DNA of 30,804 nucleotides from positions 1 to 30,804 of the forward strand of contig DIFU01000020.1 of the NCBI GenBank assembly GCA_002419285.1, read 5' to 3'. The position numbers and the translations under genes were made by a program. Below, one piece after another: positions 12,823-21,490 of the stretch. The DNA comes from Prolixibacteraceae bacterium UBA5740. Lineage in GTDB: Bacteria; Bacteroidota; Bacteroidia; Bacteroidales; Prolixibacteraceae. The notes beneath the pieces are model-generated. The model ran no database searches. It worked only from the letters and a program-made list of their open reading frames with translations, and was not told where the DNA came from. Every line of letters starts with the position of its first letter. The first letter of the stretch is position 1.

Positions 12823-14361
12823 ATGCCCGAAAATCTCGAGTCCATTGGAAATATTGAACTAACCTACATCACGCCCAACGATTATGATGAAATCAAGGAA
12901 ACCATGATTTTGTCGTATCAGACGATGCCTGATAGTTACTGGCGGGAGCCACAAATCAGAAATCTCATCGATTTGTTTCCTGAAGGACAGGTAGCACTGA
13001 AGGTCAATGGCCAGATTGCAGGTTGTGCATTTGCCATCATCATTCGGTCAGACCGCTTTGACGAAAAGCATACATACCGTGAGATTACGGGGGACTATAC
13101 TTTTAATACGCATGACCCAGCTGGCGATACGCTTTATGGAATTGATGTATTTATCCGTCCTGAGTACAGGGACCTGCGACTTGGACGACGATTATATGAT
13201 TACCGAAAGGAGTTATGTGAAAAAATGAATCTGAAAGCCATCATGTTTGGTGGCAGGATTCCAAATTACCACAAATTCGCCCATGAGTTGACTCCCCGTC
13301 AATATATTGAAAGGGTTCGCGACCGTGAAATTCACGATCCTGTCTTTAATTTTCAGCTTTTCAATGATTTCCATCCGGTTAGAATCCTGAAGGGGTATCT
13401 CGAGGGCGATCAGGTTTCGCATGAGTATGCTGTCCTGATGAAATGGGAAAATATCTACTACGAAAAGCCTTCAGTCAAGGTTGGGACCATCAAGCGTGAA
13501 GTTAGGGTGGGCTTAGTGCAGTGGCAGATGAGGCCTTACAGAAATGTGGAAGAGTTAATGCAGCAGGCTGAGTATTTTGTTGATGCACTCAGCGGTTATA
13601 AAAGTGATTTTGCCCTCTTCCCCGAATTTTTTAATGCCCCGCTCATGGCCGAGTTTAACAACCTCAGTGAGCCTAAGGCTATTCGTAAACTCGCCGCCTA
13701 CACGGAAACCATTGTACAGGAATTCTCAAAACTGGCAATTTCCTATAATATAAATATCATAACCGGAAGTATGCCTGAGGTGATCGATGAAGCGCTGTAT
13801 AACGCAGGCTATCTTTGCCGCAGGGATGGATCGGTCGATCGTTTTGAAAAGCTGCATGTCACTCCCGATGAAGCAAAAGTCTGGGGCATGAAAGGAGGGC
13901 AGGAGCTCAGAACCTATGAAACGGATTGCGGTAAAATCGGGATCTTGATCTGCTATGATGTCGAATTTCCAGAATTGCCCAGAATGTTGGCTGACGAAGG
14001 GATGGAAATATTGTTTGTGCCATTCCTGACTGATACACAAAATGGGTTTAGTCGGGTCAGACACTGTGCGCAGGCCAGGGCTATTGAAAATGAATGCTTT
14101 GTTGCCATTGCGGGGAGCGTGGGAAACCTTCCGAAAGTACATAATATGGACATCCAATATGCCCAGTCAATGGTTTTTACTCCCTGTGATTTTCCTTTTC
14201 CGACAACCGGGGTGAAAGCGGAGACAACCCCTAATACAGAGATGATCCTGATTGCTGATGTAGATCTTGACTTACTTACTGAGTTGCACAATTTAGGCAG
14301 CGTAAGGAACCTGAAAGACCGGAGGAAAGATCTCTATTCAATACAAAGACATACACTGTAG
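12823..14361 (+). CDS. GNAT acetyltransferase fused to a carbon-nitrogen hydrolase (nitrilase superfamily)
   Basis: A 512-residue two-domain enzyme. Residues about 10-205 form a GNAT domain, with the acetyl-CoA pyrophosphate loop at RPEYRDLRLGRRLYDYR (112-128). Residues about 225-505 form a nitrilase-type amidohydrolase with the full triad: Glu268 in FPEFF, Lys343 in EKLHVTPDE and Cys377 in ICYDVEFPE. The domain order and length match a fusion known in Bacteroidota and some Proteobacteria, whose substrate I do not know. No signal peptide is seen, so it should be cytoplasmic. The gene stands alone, with a terminator directly after. The two activities probably act on one metabolite, acetylation of an amine and hydrolysis of an amide, but this is inference. 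Confidence 0.9.
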   Translation: MPENLESIGNIELTYITPNDYDEIKETMILSYQTMPDSYWREPQIRNLIDLFPEGQVALKVNGQIAGCAFAIIIRSDRFDEKHTYREITGDYTFNTHDPAGDTLYGIDVFIRPEYRDLRLGRRLYDYRKELCEKMNLKAIMFGGRIPNYHKFAHELTPRQYIERVRDREIHDPVFNFQLFNDFHPVRILKGYLEGDQVSHEYAVLMKWENIYYEKPSVKVGTIKREVRVGLVQWQMRPYRNVEELMQQAEYFVDALSGYKSDFALFPEFFNAPLMAEFNNLSEPKAIRKLAAYTETIVQEFSKLAISYNINIITGSMPEVIDEALYNAGYLCRRDGSVDRFEKLHVTPDEAKVWGMKGGQELRTYETDCGKIGILICYDVEFPELPRMLADEGMEILFVPFLTDTQNGFSRVRHCAQARAIENECFVAIAGSVGNLPKVHNMDIQYAQSMVFTPCDFPFPTTGVKAETTPNTEMILIADVDLDLLTELHNLGSVRNLKDRRKDLYSIQRHTL

Positions 14362-14412
14362 AATAGGATAAACCTTGTGTTTCTGTGAAGTTGATCGGCT
14401 ACAGGTCAAAAG

Positions 14413-14448
14413 AAAAGCCGGATGAAGTTTAATTCACGTCCGGCTTTT
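14413..14448 (+). terminator. Intrinsic terminator after the GNAT-nitrilase gene
   Basis: AAAAGCCGGA and TCCGGCTTTT form a perfect 10-bp stem with a 16-nt loop, followed by further T residues. The A-run at its 5' side means it may also end transcription from the convergent lipocalin-like gene at 14557-15042. Confidence 0.88.
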
Positions 14449-14556
14449 TTTATCTGGCTGTTCGATTGATTGCGATTCTTGCTCTATGGACAAGAGATTG
14501 CTTCCAAAGCGGTATTTTTCCCTTGGTTGTTCGCACTAAATAAGGGTAATGCTGGT

Positions 14557-15042
14557 CTACTTTTTCTCAAAAACCTGGGTTTCCGAAAAATCCCCCCAGT
14601 CTGAACTTGCGGCTGAGACCATTGTCAGGATACCAGCTTCCAGCGTAAGGGTTTCAGTGGTTTTTACCATTCCACCATCACCCATGTCGAGCGATGATTT
14701 GATGGTCAGGGTTTTTTTGTCATCCGACCAGCTTGCTGTCGATTTTTTCTTCGTTCCCTGGAAACCTTCATTGATGCATTCTTTTCCGTCGAGCGTGAAT
14801 TTGTCATTCACCGTGAAGGCTTGTCCCTGAAATTCATGGTGCCTTTCAATCGTAAGATTGTTGCCGTCATGTTTGATTATCACTTCACCTGGTGCCATGC
14901 TGAATTCAGCATTCAGCTTACTTTTCGAGGTGTTGAGTTTCCAGTTTCCTGACAGATCCTGTGCAGTTAACGCAAGGGTTAAAAAAGCAGCTGCAAAAGT
15001 CAGGAGCATACGCAGTCCAGTGGGGTTAAATTTCATTTTCAT
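14557..15042 (-). CDS. Small secreted lipocalin-like protein
   Basis: A 161-residue protein with an N-terminal signal peptide (about residues 1-27, ending LTLALTAQ, with likely cleavage near TAQ-DL) and a mature part of about 134 residues rich in alternating polar and hydrophobic positions. It has the pattern DLSGNWKLNTSKSKL, then LTIERHHEFQG, DKFTLDGKE, KKTLTIKSSLDMG and TETLTLEAGIL, which reads as a series of beta strands in a small barrel. This resembles lipocalin-like proteins of Bacteroidota that open with GxW. It should be periplasmic or outer-surface. No ligand can be named. ATG at 15040-15042; an MKMKF start two codons shorter is possible. Confidence 0.65.
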   Translation of the reverse strand: MKMKFNPTGLRMLLTFAAAFLTLALTAQDLSGNWKLNTSKSKLNAEFSMAPGEVIIKHDGNNLTIERHHEFQGQAFTVNDKFTLDGKECINEGFQGTKKKSTASWSDDKKTLTIKSSLDMGDGGMVKTTETLTLEAGILTMVSAASSDWGDFSETQVFEKK

Positions 15043-15239
15043 AGTGATCGATTTTTCGTTATTATATGGTATTTGTCGTCAATCGATTGAAAACATTACT
15101 TCTGGAAAATAATAAAGGTAACTATTTCATTTATAGGACGAAAATTCCAAAATAATTTAAGATATGGCGGTTGAAGTGTTTTTCAAAAATAGGATTTGTA
15201 GAAACGGATAGAGTTGTTCAGAAAAAATCTTATTAGTCC

Positions 15240-16235
15240 TTATTTATTGGATTCGAAGTCTTCTATTAATCCTTCAGTCAGCCAGTTGGCAAGAGCTTGC
15301 CTGTTTGAGGGACTGATAATTCGTTGCTGGTCGCGGGAGTGATGGATATTTCCCAGTTCGATGTAAACTGAAACCGGGATGGAGTTTCGGACCACATACA
15401 AATTCCTGTCTGAAACGGTACCCCTGTAACCCCTATTCGGTTGATGCTGACGATATTTCGACTGAAAAGTATTTTTCAGGATGTTGGCAGTTCGGGAACC
15501 TGTTTTGCTTCTTTCATCGTGGTAAAAGAAAACATCAATATTTTCACCTTTACTGCGGGCATCAATGTGTATGGAAAGCATTCTGTGAAATCCTCCCTTA
15601 TTCTGGTTGTAAAGCCTGTTGATGGCTTCAGTCCTTTGTTTCAGGCGCTGGACCTGGTTAAGAGGGATCTTCTGCTTAGGATAACAGACCTCATCCTTGT
15701 CGGGTTTCAAAAACGATTCATCCCTGATTCCGTCGTTCGGGTCAATGACAATGAAGTGAACTGTTGCACCTTGTTCGATCAGATTCCTGCCCAGCCTGAG
15801 GATTACATCGTAGGCATATTCATCCTCACATAAGGTGTGGTTCTGATATTTTCCGATTGCTCCCGGGTCAGGCCCCCCATGTCCGGACTTCAGATAATAG
15901 GTGGCACCTTTTAACTTATTGCTTTTGACCTCAACGGATCTGTATCGCGAACCAAATATGCTGAAGTCTTTTTGGTCAGGATCCTGCCTGATCATGGTTT
16001 GGCTTCCAGGCTCCGGAAGTTTGTATTTCCGTCCGGCAATCAGGGAGTTGTTGGGACCAAGCTTGTTTTTGTTAAGTTCAATAAATGTATGTATGTCAGA
16101 TGGTTGTAGTCCATTTCTTTTTAAAAGACTGTAGATCCCGTCCCCATTTTTAGCAACCACTTCCCTGTTTTCCGATTGTGCTAAAGATGGTAAACTCAAA
16201 ATCAGTAAAATGTGAATGGCGATAATTTTTATCAT
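15240..16235 (-). CDS. N-acetylmuramoyl-L-alanine amidase with LysM domain
   Basis: A cell-wall hydrolase that cleaves the amide between muramic acid and L-alanine. I place the start at ATG 16233-16235, giving MIKIIAIHILLILSLPSLAQ as a clean signal peptide; a TTG eight codons upstream also keeps the frame open. A LysM-like domain (about residues 23-66, DGIYSLLKRNGLQPSD... NKLGPNNSLIAGRKYKLP) precedes the amidase_3 domain. Zinc-site motifs are visible: SGHGGPDPGA (His), CEDEYAYDV (Glu), LSIHIDAR (His), and the catalytic Glu in VYIELGNIHH. Length is 331 residues. It is likely periplasmic and used in peptidoglycan turnover or cell separation. It is divergent from the 5'-nucleotidase operon. Confidence 0.9.
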   Translation of the reverse strand: MIKIIAIHILLILSLPSLAQSENREVVAKNGDGIYSLLKRNGLQPSDIHTFIELNKNKLGPNNSLIAGRKYKLPEPGSQTMIRQDPDQKDFSIFGSRYRSVEVKSNKLKGATYYLKSGHGGPDPGAIGKYQNHTLCEDEYAYDVILRLGRNLIEQGATVHFIVIDPNDGIRDESFLKPDKDEVCYPKQKIPLNQVQRLKQRTEAINRLYNQNKGGFHRMLSIHIDARSKGENIDVFFYHDERSKTGSRTANILKNTFQSKYRQHQPNRGYRGTVSDRNLYVVRNSIPVSVYIELGNIHHSRDQQRIISPSNRQALANWLTEGLIEDFESNK

Positions 16236-16335
16236 CAATGTATTCGGAAATTTGAACAAAATGTGAATCTTTGACTTGTTTTATAACTGATAGTGCGCTA
16301 AAATTAGCATTAAGAAATTAAATCTCACTTGGTTT

Positions 16336-17103
16336 ATGCTCCAATCTATTAAAAGGTCTTTGTTAATAACCCTGGTTTTCCTGACTTCGTTGTCGTGTAG
16401 TCAGGTGTTTCAGATGCAATCATCTGAAATCTCCAATCATATGGTATCAGCTGACAATATGGTTGCTGATGAGCGGATTACCTCACTTTATCTGCCCTAT
16501 AAAATGCAGCTCGATAAGGAAATGGACATAGTGATTGGAAAGACCACTGAAAATCTGGTGAAAGGAAAACCCGAAAGCAAACTTACCAATTATCTTGCCG
16601 ATCTGATGCTTGACGAGAGCAGGAGGGTGGCTGCCAACAATGGACCCACCATTTCTCCGGATGTCTCATTCCTGAATTATGGCGGAATTCGTACCGCATT
16701 TCCCGAAGGGGATATTACTGTCAGGAAAGTATTTGAATTGATGCCATTCGAGAATGAATTGGTGTTGTTGGAATTGAAAGGTTCTGATATGCAGGCTTTT
16801 CTTGACTATGTAGCCTCATCGGGTGGCGATTGTGTCGGCGGTGCCCGGTTTGTTATATCAGGCGAGAGAGCATCGGGAGTAAAGATCGATAACAAGGAAT
16901 TGAAGGCTGACGAAACCTATTGTCTGGCCACCAGCGATTATGTGGCAGATGGAGGTGATAATTACAGTATGCTGAAGAATGCGGTTAAAAGGATCAATAC
17001 AGGTGAAAAAATAAGGGATGTGATAATTAGGTATATGAAACGAAACCATATGGCAGGGCAGATTATCCAGCCTGAACTGGATGGGAGGATTACCAATGAA
17101 TAG
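16336..17103 (+). CDS. 5'-nucleotidase C-terminal domain lipoprotein (split enzyme, part 1)
   Basis: A 255-residue protein matching only the substrate-binding C-terminal domain of UshA-type 5'-nucleotidases. Motifs are LTNYLADLMLDESRR, LNYGGIRTAFPEGDITVRKVFELMPFENELVLLELKG (about residues 114-151) and TSDYVADGGDNYSML. The N-terminus is a lipoprotein signal with lipobox LTSLSC (Cys about residue 21), so it should be membrane-anchored in the periplasm or at the surface. The catalytic metallophosphatase domain is encoded by the next gene, which starts inside this one (8-nt overlap). The order is the reverse of that in one-chain enzymes. The two proteins probably form one active nucleotidase. Confidence 0.88.
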   Translation: MLQSIKRSLLITLVFLTSLSCSQVFQMQSSEISNHMVSADNMVADERITSLYLPYKMQLDKEMDIVIGKTTENLVKGKPESKLTNYLADLMLDESRRVAANNGPTISPDVSFLNYGGIRTAFPEGDITVRKVFELMPFENELVLLELKGSDMQAFLDYVASSGGDCVGGARFVISGERASGVKIDNKELKADETYCLATSDYVADGGDNYSMLKNAVKRINTGEKIRDVIIRYMKRNHMAGQIIQPELDGRITNE

Positions 17104-18013
17104 AAGGATTTTTATCAAAAATCTTGCAGCCGGTTCTGCCGGACTTGCGGCTGGATTGGCACCGTTTCAGGGCTTCTCCAAAAATGACCTTCTTACACTT
17201 ACGTTATTGCATACCAATGACCTGCATTCCCAAATCGAGCCTTTTGATGCCAATCATCCAAGGTACGCAGGCAGGGCAGGACTTGCGCGCGTAGCTGGAT
17301 TTGCCAATGCCTGCAGGCTTGAAAACCCGAATCTGTTACTGCTTGATGCAGGTGATTTTTTTCAAGGTACTCCCTATTTTAATTTTTTCAAGGGAGATAT
17401 CATGCTCAACATGATGACCGAGATGGGTTATGATGCAGGGACCATTGGTAACCATGAGTTTGACAATGGGTTGGAGGGACTTCGCGATCCGCTGCCGCAT
17501 GCCGGTTTCCCACTGATTAATTCCAATTACGATTTCTCTGATACCATTCTTTCGGGAAAATTTCCTCGATATAAGATATTCAAAAAGTCAGGACTTCGAA
17601 TAGGCATTTATGGTCTGGGGATACAACTCCGTGGACTGGTGAACGAGAAACAACATGGGGCTGTCAGATACAACGATCCTATTCCGGTTGCCCTGGAGAT
17701 GGAGAAATTTCTTGCCCTTGAGAAAAAGTGTGACTTGGTGGTTTGTTTGTCGCATTTGGGATTGCGATACCAGAATGATAAAATCAGTGATGTCAGTCTG
17801 GCGCCCGAATTGAGCTATACCGACGTGATAATCGGGGGCCACACCCACAGTTTTCTGGAGGAACCTTTGCAAATCAGGAACAAGGCAGGCGAAATGACCA
17901 TCGTGAATCAGGCCCATTATGGTGGACTCATGGTCGGCAAGCTGGATTTTGTATTTCGTGAGGGTTCACGAAAACGCTCAGGTCTCAGGTCTTCACAACA
18001 AAAAGAACTATGA
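17096..18013 (+). CDS. Metallophosphatase, 5'-nucleotidase N-terminal domain with Tat signal (split enzyme, part 2)
   Basis: A 305-residue calcineurin-type phosphoesterase. I choose ATG 17096-17098 over the in-frame ATG at 17081 because it gives MNRRIFIKNLAAGSAGLAAG, a twin-arginine signal with RRxFIK. Two-metal centre motifs are all present: HTNDLHSQ, DAGDFFQG, GNHEFDNG, SHLGLR and GGHTHSFLEE. No C-terminal nucleotidase domain follows, because it is encoded by the gene upstream. A Tat route implies folding and metal loading before export. Its TGA overlaps the lnt ATG (ATGA at 18010-18013), suggesting translational coupling. The substrate is likely a nucleotide or sugar nucleotide. Confidence 0.9.
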   Translation: MNRRIFIKNLAAGSAGLAAGLAPFQGFSKNDLLTLTLLHTNDLHSQIEPFDANHPRYAGRAGLARVAGFANACRLENPNLLLLDAGDFFQGTPYFNFFKGDIMLNMMTEMGYDAGTIGNHEFDNGLEGLRDPLPHAGFPLINSNYDFSDTILSGKFPRYKIFKKSGLRIGIYGLGIQLRGLVNEKQHGAVRYNDPIPVALEMEKFLALEKKCDLVVCLSHLGLRYQNDKISDVSLAPELSYTDVIIGGHTHSFLEEPLQIRNKAGEMTIVNQAHYGGLMVGKLDFVFREGSRKRSGLRSSQQKEL

Positions 18014-19620
18014 GCAAAACAATGCGGTTTTTAGCAGCATTGGTGACCGGAGTGATGTTAAGTCTGCCATGGCTCGGATTTCCCGGATGGGTCCTTTTTA
18101 TTGCATGGATCCCTTTGTTGGCAATTGATTCTTACTATCTTTCTCTGGGTGGCAAGGTGAAAAGCATTCACTTTTGGGCATATGCTTTTCTGGCATTTCT
18201 CGTTTGGAATGCGCTGACAACATGGTGGATTGTGCATGCAACAGTGATGGGGGCAATCCTGGCCATAGTGGTTAACTCACTGCTGATGTCAATTGTTGCC
18301 TGGCTGGCACATCTTCTTCGGCGGAATTCCACAGGTTCGGTCGGATACATTGGATGGGTGGTTTTTTGGCTGACATTTGAGTTTTTTCATTTCCATTGGG
18401 ATATCGAATGGCCCTGGCTTACCTTGGGGAATGGTTTCGCCAACAATATAAAGATGGTACAATGGTACGAATACACCGGTGTTTTGGGGGGAAGTCTCTG
18501 GGTGTTGATTGTCAATATCCTGTTGTTTTCCAGTCTGGGTCGGATACTGTCTTACCAGTCATTCAGGCCAGCCATTGTCCCTCTGGCTGTGGTCTTGCTT
18601 TTCTTGTCGGTCCCGATTTTCCTGTCGCACATGATTTACAACCAGATTCAGGACAACGGGGAAACGCGGACGGTCCTTTTGGTGCAGCCTAATATTGATC
18701 CCTATTCCGAAACCTTTGATGACGGGGCAGTGAATGACAAGCTCATGAAATTTATTCGCCTGACAGAGTCAGGTTTGGAGGATGATGTCGATTATATTAT
18801 TGGCCCTGAGACGGTTTTTGAACAAAATTGGGATGAGGAACAGCTCGAGACATACCCTGCGATCCATCAGCTTCGGTTGCTTACTGAAGGGAAGGTAGGC
18901 AGGGCATTGATTATCGGGGCTTCTACTTACAGGATTTATCCCAATGGGGTTAATAAAACATCAACTGCCAGGGATTCACGGGATGGAAGCTACTCCTTCG
19001 ACCGATATAATACGGCCCTGTTTACTTCTTCAACAGGGGCGGTACAAACCTATCACAAGTCGATATTGGTTAGTGGGGTTGAAAAAATGCCGTTTAGCCG
19101 GTATTTGGGTTTTCTTGAAAAGTTTATCATCAACCTGGGAGGTACTACCGGAAGTCTTGGTATCCAGGATGAACCTGAAAACTTCAAGGCCCCCAATGGT
19201 GACCTTATAGCTCCCATCATTTGTTATGAATCGGTATTCGGTGGATATCTTTCCAAATTTGTGCAGCAGGGAGCCGGATTCATTACGGTAATCACCAATG
19301 ACGGATGGTGGAAAAATACCCCGGGTTATCGTCAGCACTTTGCCTTTTCGAGATTTCGTGCGATTGAAACGAGGCGTTATGTTGCCAGGGCTGCCAACAC
19401 CGGAATCTCCGGGGTGATTGGACAGAGAGGCGAGATAGTGGCCAGCACACCCTGGTGGACCGAAGCCGTTGAGAAGGTACAGTTAAAGCTGAATGATAAG
19501 CTGACCTTTTATGTGAAGTATGGTGATTTCCTGGGAAGGATCTCCATGTTTATGGCTGGTTTGCTGGTGTTTTACCTGATCTCGGGGACCTTGCGAAAGG
19601 GCAAAAAAAATCCGCACTAA
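18010..19620 (+). CDS. lnt: Apolipoprotein N-acyltransferase
   Basis: An inner-membrane enzyme that adds the third acyl chain to the N-terminal cysteine of lipoproteins. The 536-residue protein has about seven hydrophobic helices within residues 5-210 and then a periplasmic nitrilase-like domain from about 218. The triad is Glu267 (IIGPETVFE), Lys350 (TYHKSIL) and Cys405 (PIICYESVF), with a second essential-type Glu in SGVEKMPFS (about 358). A final hydrophobic segment lies at about 507-528. It overlaps the metallophosphatase gene by ATGA. It is the last gene of the operon, and no clear terminator follows. Confidence 0.95.
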   Translation: MSKTMRFLAALVTGVMLSLPWLGFPGWVLFIAWIPLLAIDSYYLSLGGKVKSIHFWAYAFLAFLVWNALTTWWIVHATVMGAILAIVVNSLLMSIVAWLAHLLRRNSTGSVGYIGWVVFWLTFEFFHFHWDIEWPWLTLGNGFANNIKMVQWYEYTGVLGGSLWVLIVNILLFSSLGRILSYQSFRPAIVPLAVVLLFLSVPIFLSHMIYNQIQDNGETRTVLLVQPNIDPYSETFDDGAVNDKLMKFIRLTESGLEDDVDYIIGPETVFEQNWDEEQLETYPAIHQLRLLTEGKVGRALIIGASTYRIYPNGVNKTSTARDSRDGSYSFDRYNTALFTSSTGAVQTYHKSILVSGVEKMPFSRYLGFLEKFIINLGGTTGSLGIQDEPENFKAPNGDLIAPIICYESVFGGYLSKFVQQGAGFITVITNDGWWKNTPGYRQHFAFSRFRAIETRRYVARAANTGISGVIGQRGEIVASTPWWTEAVEKVQLKLNDKLTFYVKYGDFLGRISMFMAGLLVFYLISGTLRKGKKNPH

Positions 19621-19993
19621 TTCGAATTGCGTATAACCCCGATTAACAGGATTTGAGTGCCTCGTCGCTCAAACTTCCAACGGTCCGAAGACTCATTCCG
19701 ACGAATCGGAACTACCAGGCCTGTCATAACAACGAAAAGCTTTCTCGGTTAAAAGTTTACTGTTGAGTTTACCAACTTTTGAATTAATGCGGACTATATT
19801 TTTGGTTCAAAGAACGTATGTTTCTATCTCAAAAATAGCTTTTATATCTTAATATTCCAAGCATTTTGGAGGCCTTAATTGCCAATAAAGCTAAAATATC
19901 TGCCATTCAGGATTTTAGTGATGGAATATTTTTGAATGGTTTTGCTTTTTGGACGAATGTTTTATTCAGGCCATTGATGCCGTCCTGATTCAA
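19621..19993. other. 373-nt gap between convergent lnt and sdaA
   Basis: No credible gene is seen. Two small hairpins lie near the lnt end: TTTGAG/CTCAAA (19652-19657 with 19668-19673) and TTCCGA/TCGGAA around a CGAA tetraloop (19696-19711). Neither is followed by a U-run, though both could slow transcription leaving lnt. A GGTCCGA at 19682-19688 could pair alternatively with the second hairpin. The remaining sequence is AT-rich and unremarkable. Confidence 0.45.
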
Positions 19994-21205
19994 TCAACAA
20001 CGGGGCATTGCATCGTGCAGCGCCAGACCTCCTTCTGATGTTTCCCTGTATTTGCTTTGAAGATTTACACCGGTCTCGTACATTGTTTTAACAACTTCAT
20101 CGAAGCTGATTCGGTGACGGCCGTCTCCCATCATTGCAAAGGTATTGTGCGCAAGGGCTCTCTGTGCAGCAAATGCATTTCTTTCAATGCAGGGGATTTG
20201 AACCAGTCCGGCTACCGGATCACAAGTCAGGCCCAAATGATGTTCAAGTCCCATTTCTGCCGAGTACTCGATGTGGTAATTGGTACCTCCCATCATTTGT
20301 GTCGCGGCACCTGAAGCCATGGCACAGGCTGTGCCAATTTCGCCCTGGCATCCCACCTCTGCCCCTGAAATGGAGGCGTTGGTTTTTACAAGGTTGCCAA
20401 TCAATCCTGCGGTTGCAAGTGCCTTTAATATGGCATCTTTATCTTTCTTATATACTTTCCGGAAGTAGTATAGCACCGCCGGAACGACACCGCTGGAGCC
20501 ACAGGTGGGAGCCGTGACGATTTTTCCTCCGGCAGCGTTTTCCTCTGAAACGGCAAGCGCGAAGGCGAAAATGTTTATCCTTTTTCTGAACGGGCCAGAG
20601 TAATTATCGGCCTGCTGCTTGAAATTATGCGACTTACGTTCCAGCCTTAAACCACCTGGTAAAATGCCATCATCTTTTAGTCCCCGGCGTATGCTGTCCT
20701 GCATCACTTCCCAGATTTCATCGAGAAAATCCCATATTTCGGGTCCTTCCATCTGTTCTACATATTGCCAGAGCTTCATTCCGTTGAGATGACAGTATTC
20801 TAAAATCTCCGTCATCGTCTGGTGGGGATATACCTCCTTTGTTTCCCTGACTGTTGCGTCATCGATGATTGTTCCACCTCCGATACTGTACGCAACCCAC
20901 TCAGCTGTCGGGTTTTCATTGTGATCCAAGGCCTCGAATTTCATTCCATTGGGATGTATTGGCAAAAATGTCTTGCTTTCCCAAACAATGGTACAGCGAT
21001 CCTCGCCCAACTCATCCAGGATTGCCGTGTCTGTCAGGTGACCTTTTCCTGTAGCGGCCAGACTTCCATAAAGGGTGACCCTGTAACTTGCGGCATCAGG
21101 ATGGTTCAAACGAAACCTGTCTGCCGCTTTGCGTGGCCCCATGGTATGACTGCTCGAGGGGCCATGCCCAATTTTATAAATCTCCCGGATGGATTCCATA
21201 TTCAT
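19994..21205 (-). CDS. sdaA: L-serine ammonia-lyase (iron-sulfur, single chain)
   Basis: The enzyme deaminates L-serine to pyruvate and ammonia using a [4Fe-4S] cluster. The 403-residue chain holds both domains of the single-polypeptide form. The N-terminal beta domain has MESIREIYKIGHGPSSSHTMGPRKAA. The C-terminal alpha domain has TAPTCGSSGVVPAVLYY, EVGCQGEIGTACAMA and the cluster region CDPVAGLVQIPCIERN. It is slightly shorter than E. coli SdaA (about 454). It ends with MPRC, a C-terminal Cys seen in some members as an inhibitory or fourth ligand. The gene is monocistronic, divergent from pepD, and convergent with lnt. Confidence 0.95.
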   Translation of the reverse strand: MNMESIREIYKIGHGPSSSHTMGPRKAADRFRLNHPDAASYRVTLYGSLAATGKGHLTDTAILDELGEDRCTIVWESKTFLPIHPNGMKFEALDHNENPTAEWVAYSIGGGTIIDDATVRETKEVYPHQTMTEILEYCHLNGMKLWQYVEQMEGPEIWDFLDEIWEVMQDSIRRGLKDDGILPGGLRLERKSHNFKQQADNYSGPFRKRINIFAFALAVSEENAAGGKIVTAPTCGSSGVVPAVLYYFRKVYKKDKDAILKALATAGLIGNLVKTNASISGAEVGCQGEIGTACAMASGAATQMMGGTNYHIEYSAEMGLEHHLGLTCDPVAGLVQIPCIERNAFAAQRALAHNTFAMMGDGRHRISFDEVVKTMYETGVNLQSKYRETSEGGLALHDAMPRC

Positions 21206-21439
21206 CTATTTTTGTGTAAAAAAACAATCTTTCACGGGATATCCCAATAGGTTTGGCCTCAATTTTTAAAGCTTAAGAAAAGATTTGGGACTCATACTAA
21301 TTATTTGATTATTAATGGCCTTGTCTGTAAAATCCTGATCAAGCGTCAACTAAGTTGTGATTGTTTTCCTTTTTCTTCGTGTTTGTACTGCGATTATCAC
21401 AGGGTTTCCATTTTCAGGCTCTATTACCTTCCTGTTGAA

Positions 21440-21471
21440 TTGACATCTCTTACTTTTTTTTTGCATATTTG
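21440..21471 (+). promoter_or_regulatory. Candidate promoter of pepD-queA
   Basis: TTG (21440-21442) and CATATTTG (21464-21471) are separated by 21 nt, matching the Bacteroidota pattern TTTG-N19-21-TAnnTTTG with one mismatch in the -7 box. The predicted start is about 14 nt before the pepD ATG. The -7 box is identical to the one before the leu leader. Confidence 0.45.
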
Positions 21472-21490
21472 GCGTTTAAATTTGGATAGA

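Noticed and set aside
16236..16259. TTG start for the amidase gene
   Set aside because: An ATG eight codons downstream begins a typical signal peptide.
17081..17095. Earlier ATG for the metallophosphatase gene
   Set aside because: It would place five residues before the Tat signal; ATG 17096 gives a clean MNRRIFIKN start.
21305..21490. N-terminal extension of pepD by 62 codons
   Set aside because: No family member begins this way as far as I know. The stretch contains the likely promoter, and the ATG at 21491 gives the standard N-terminus.
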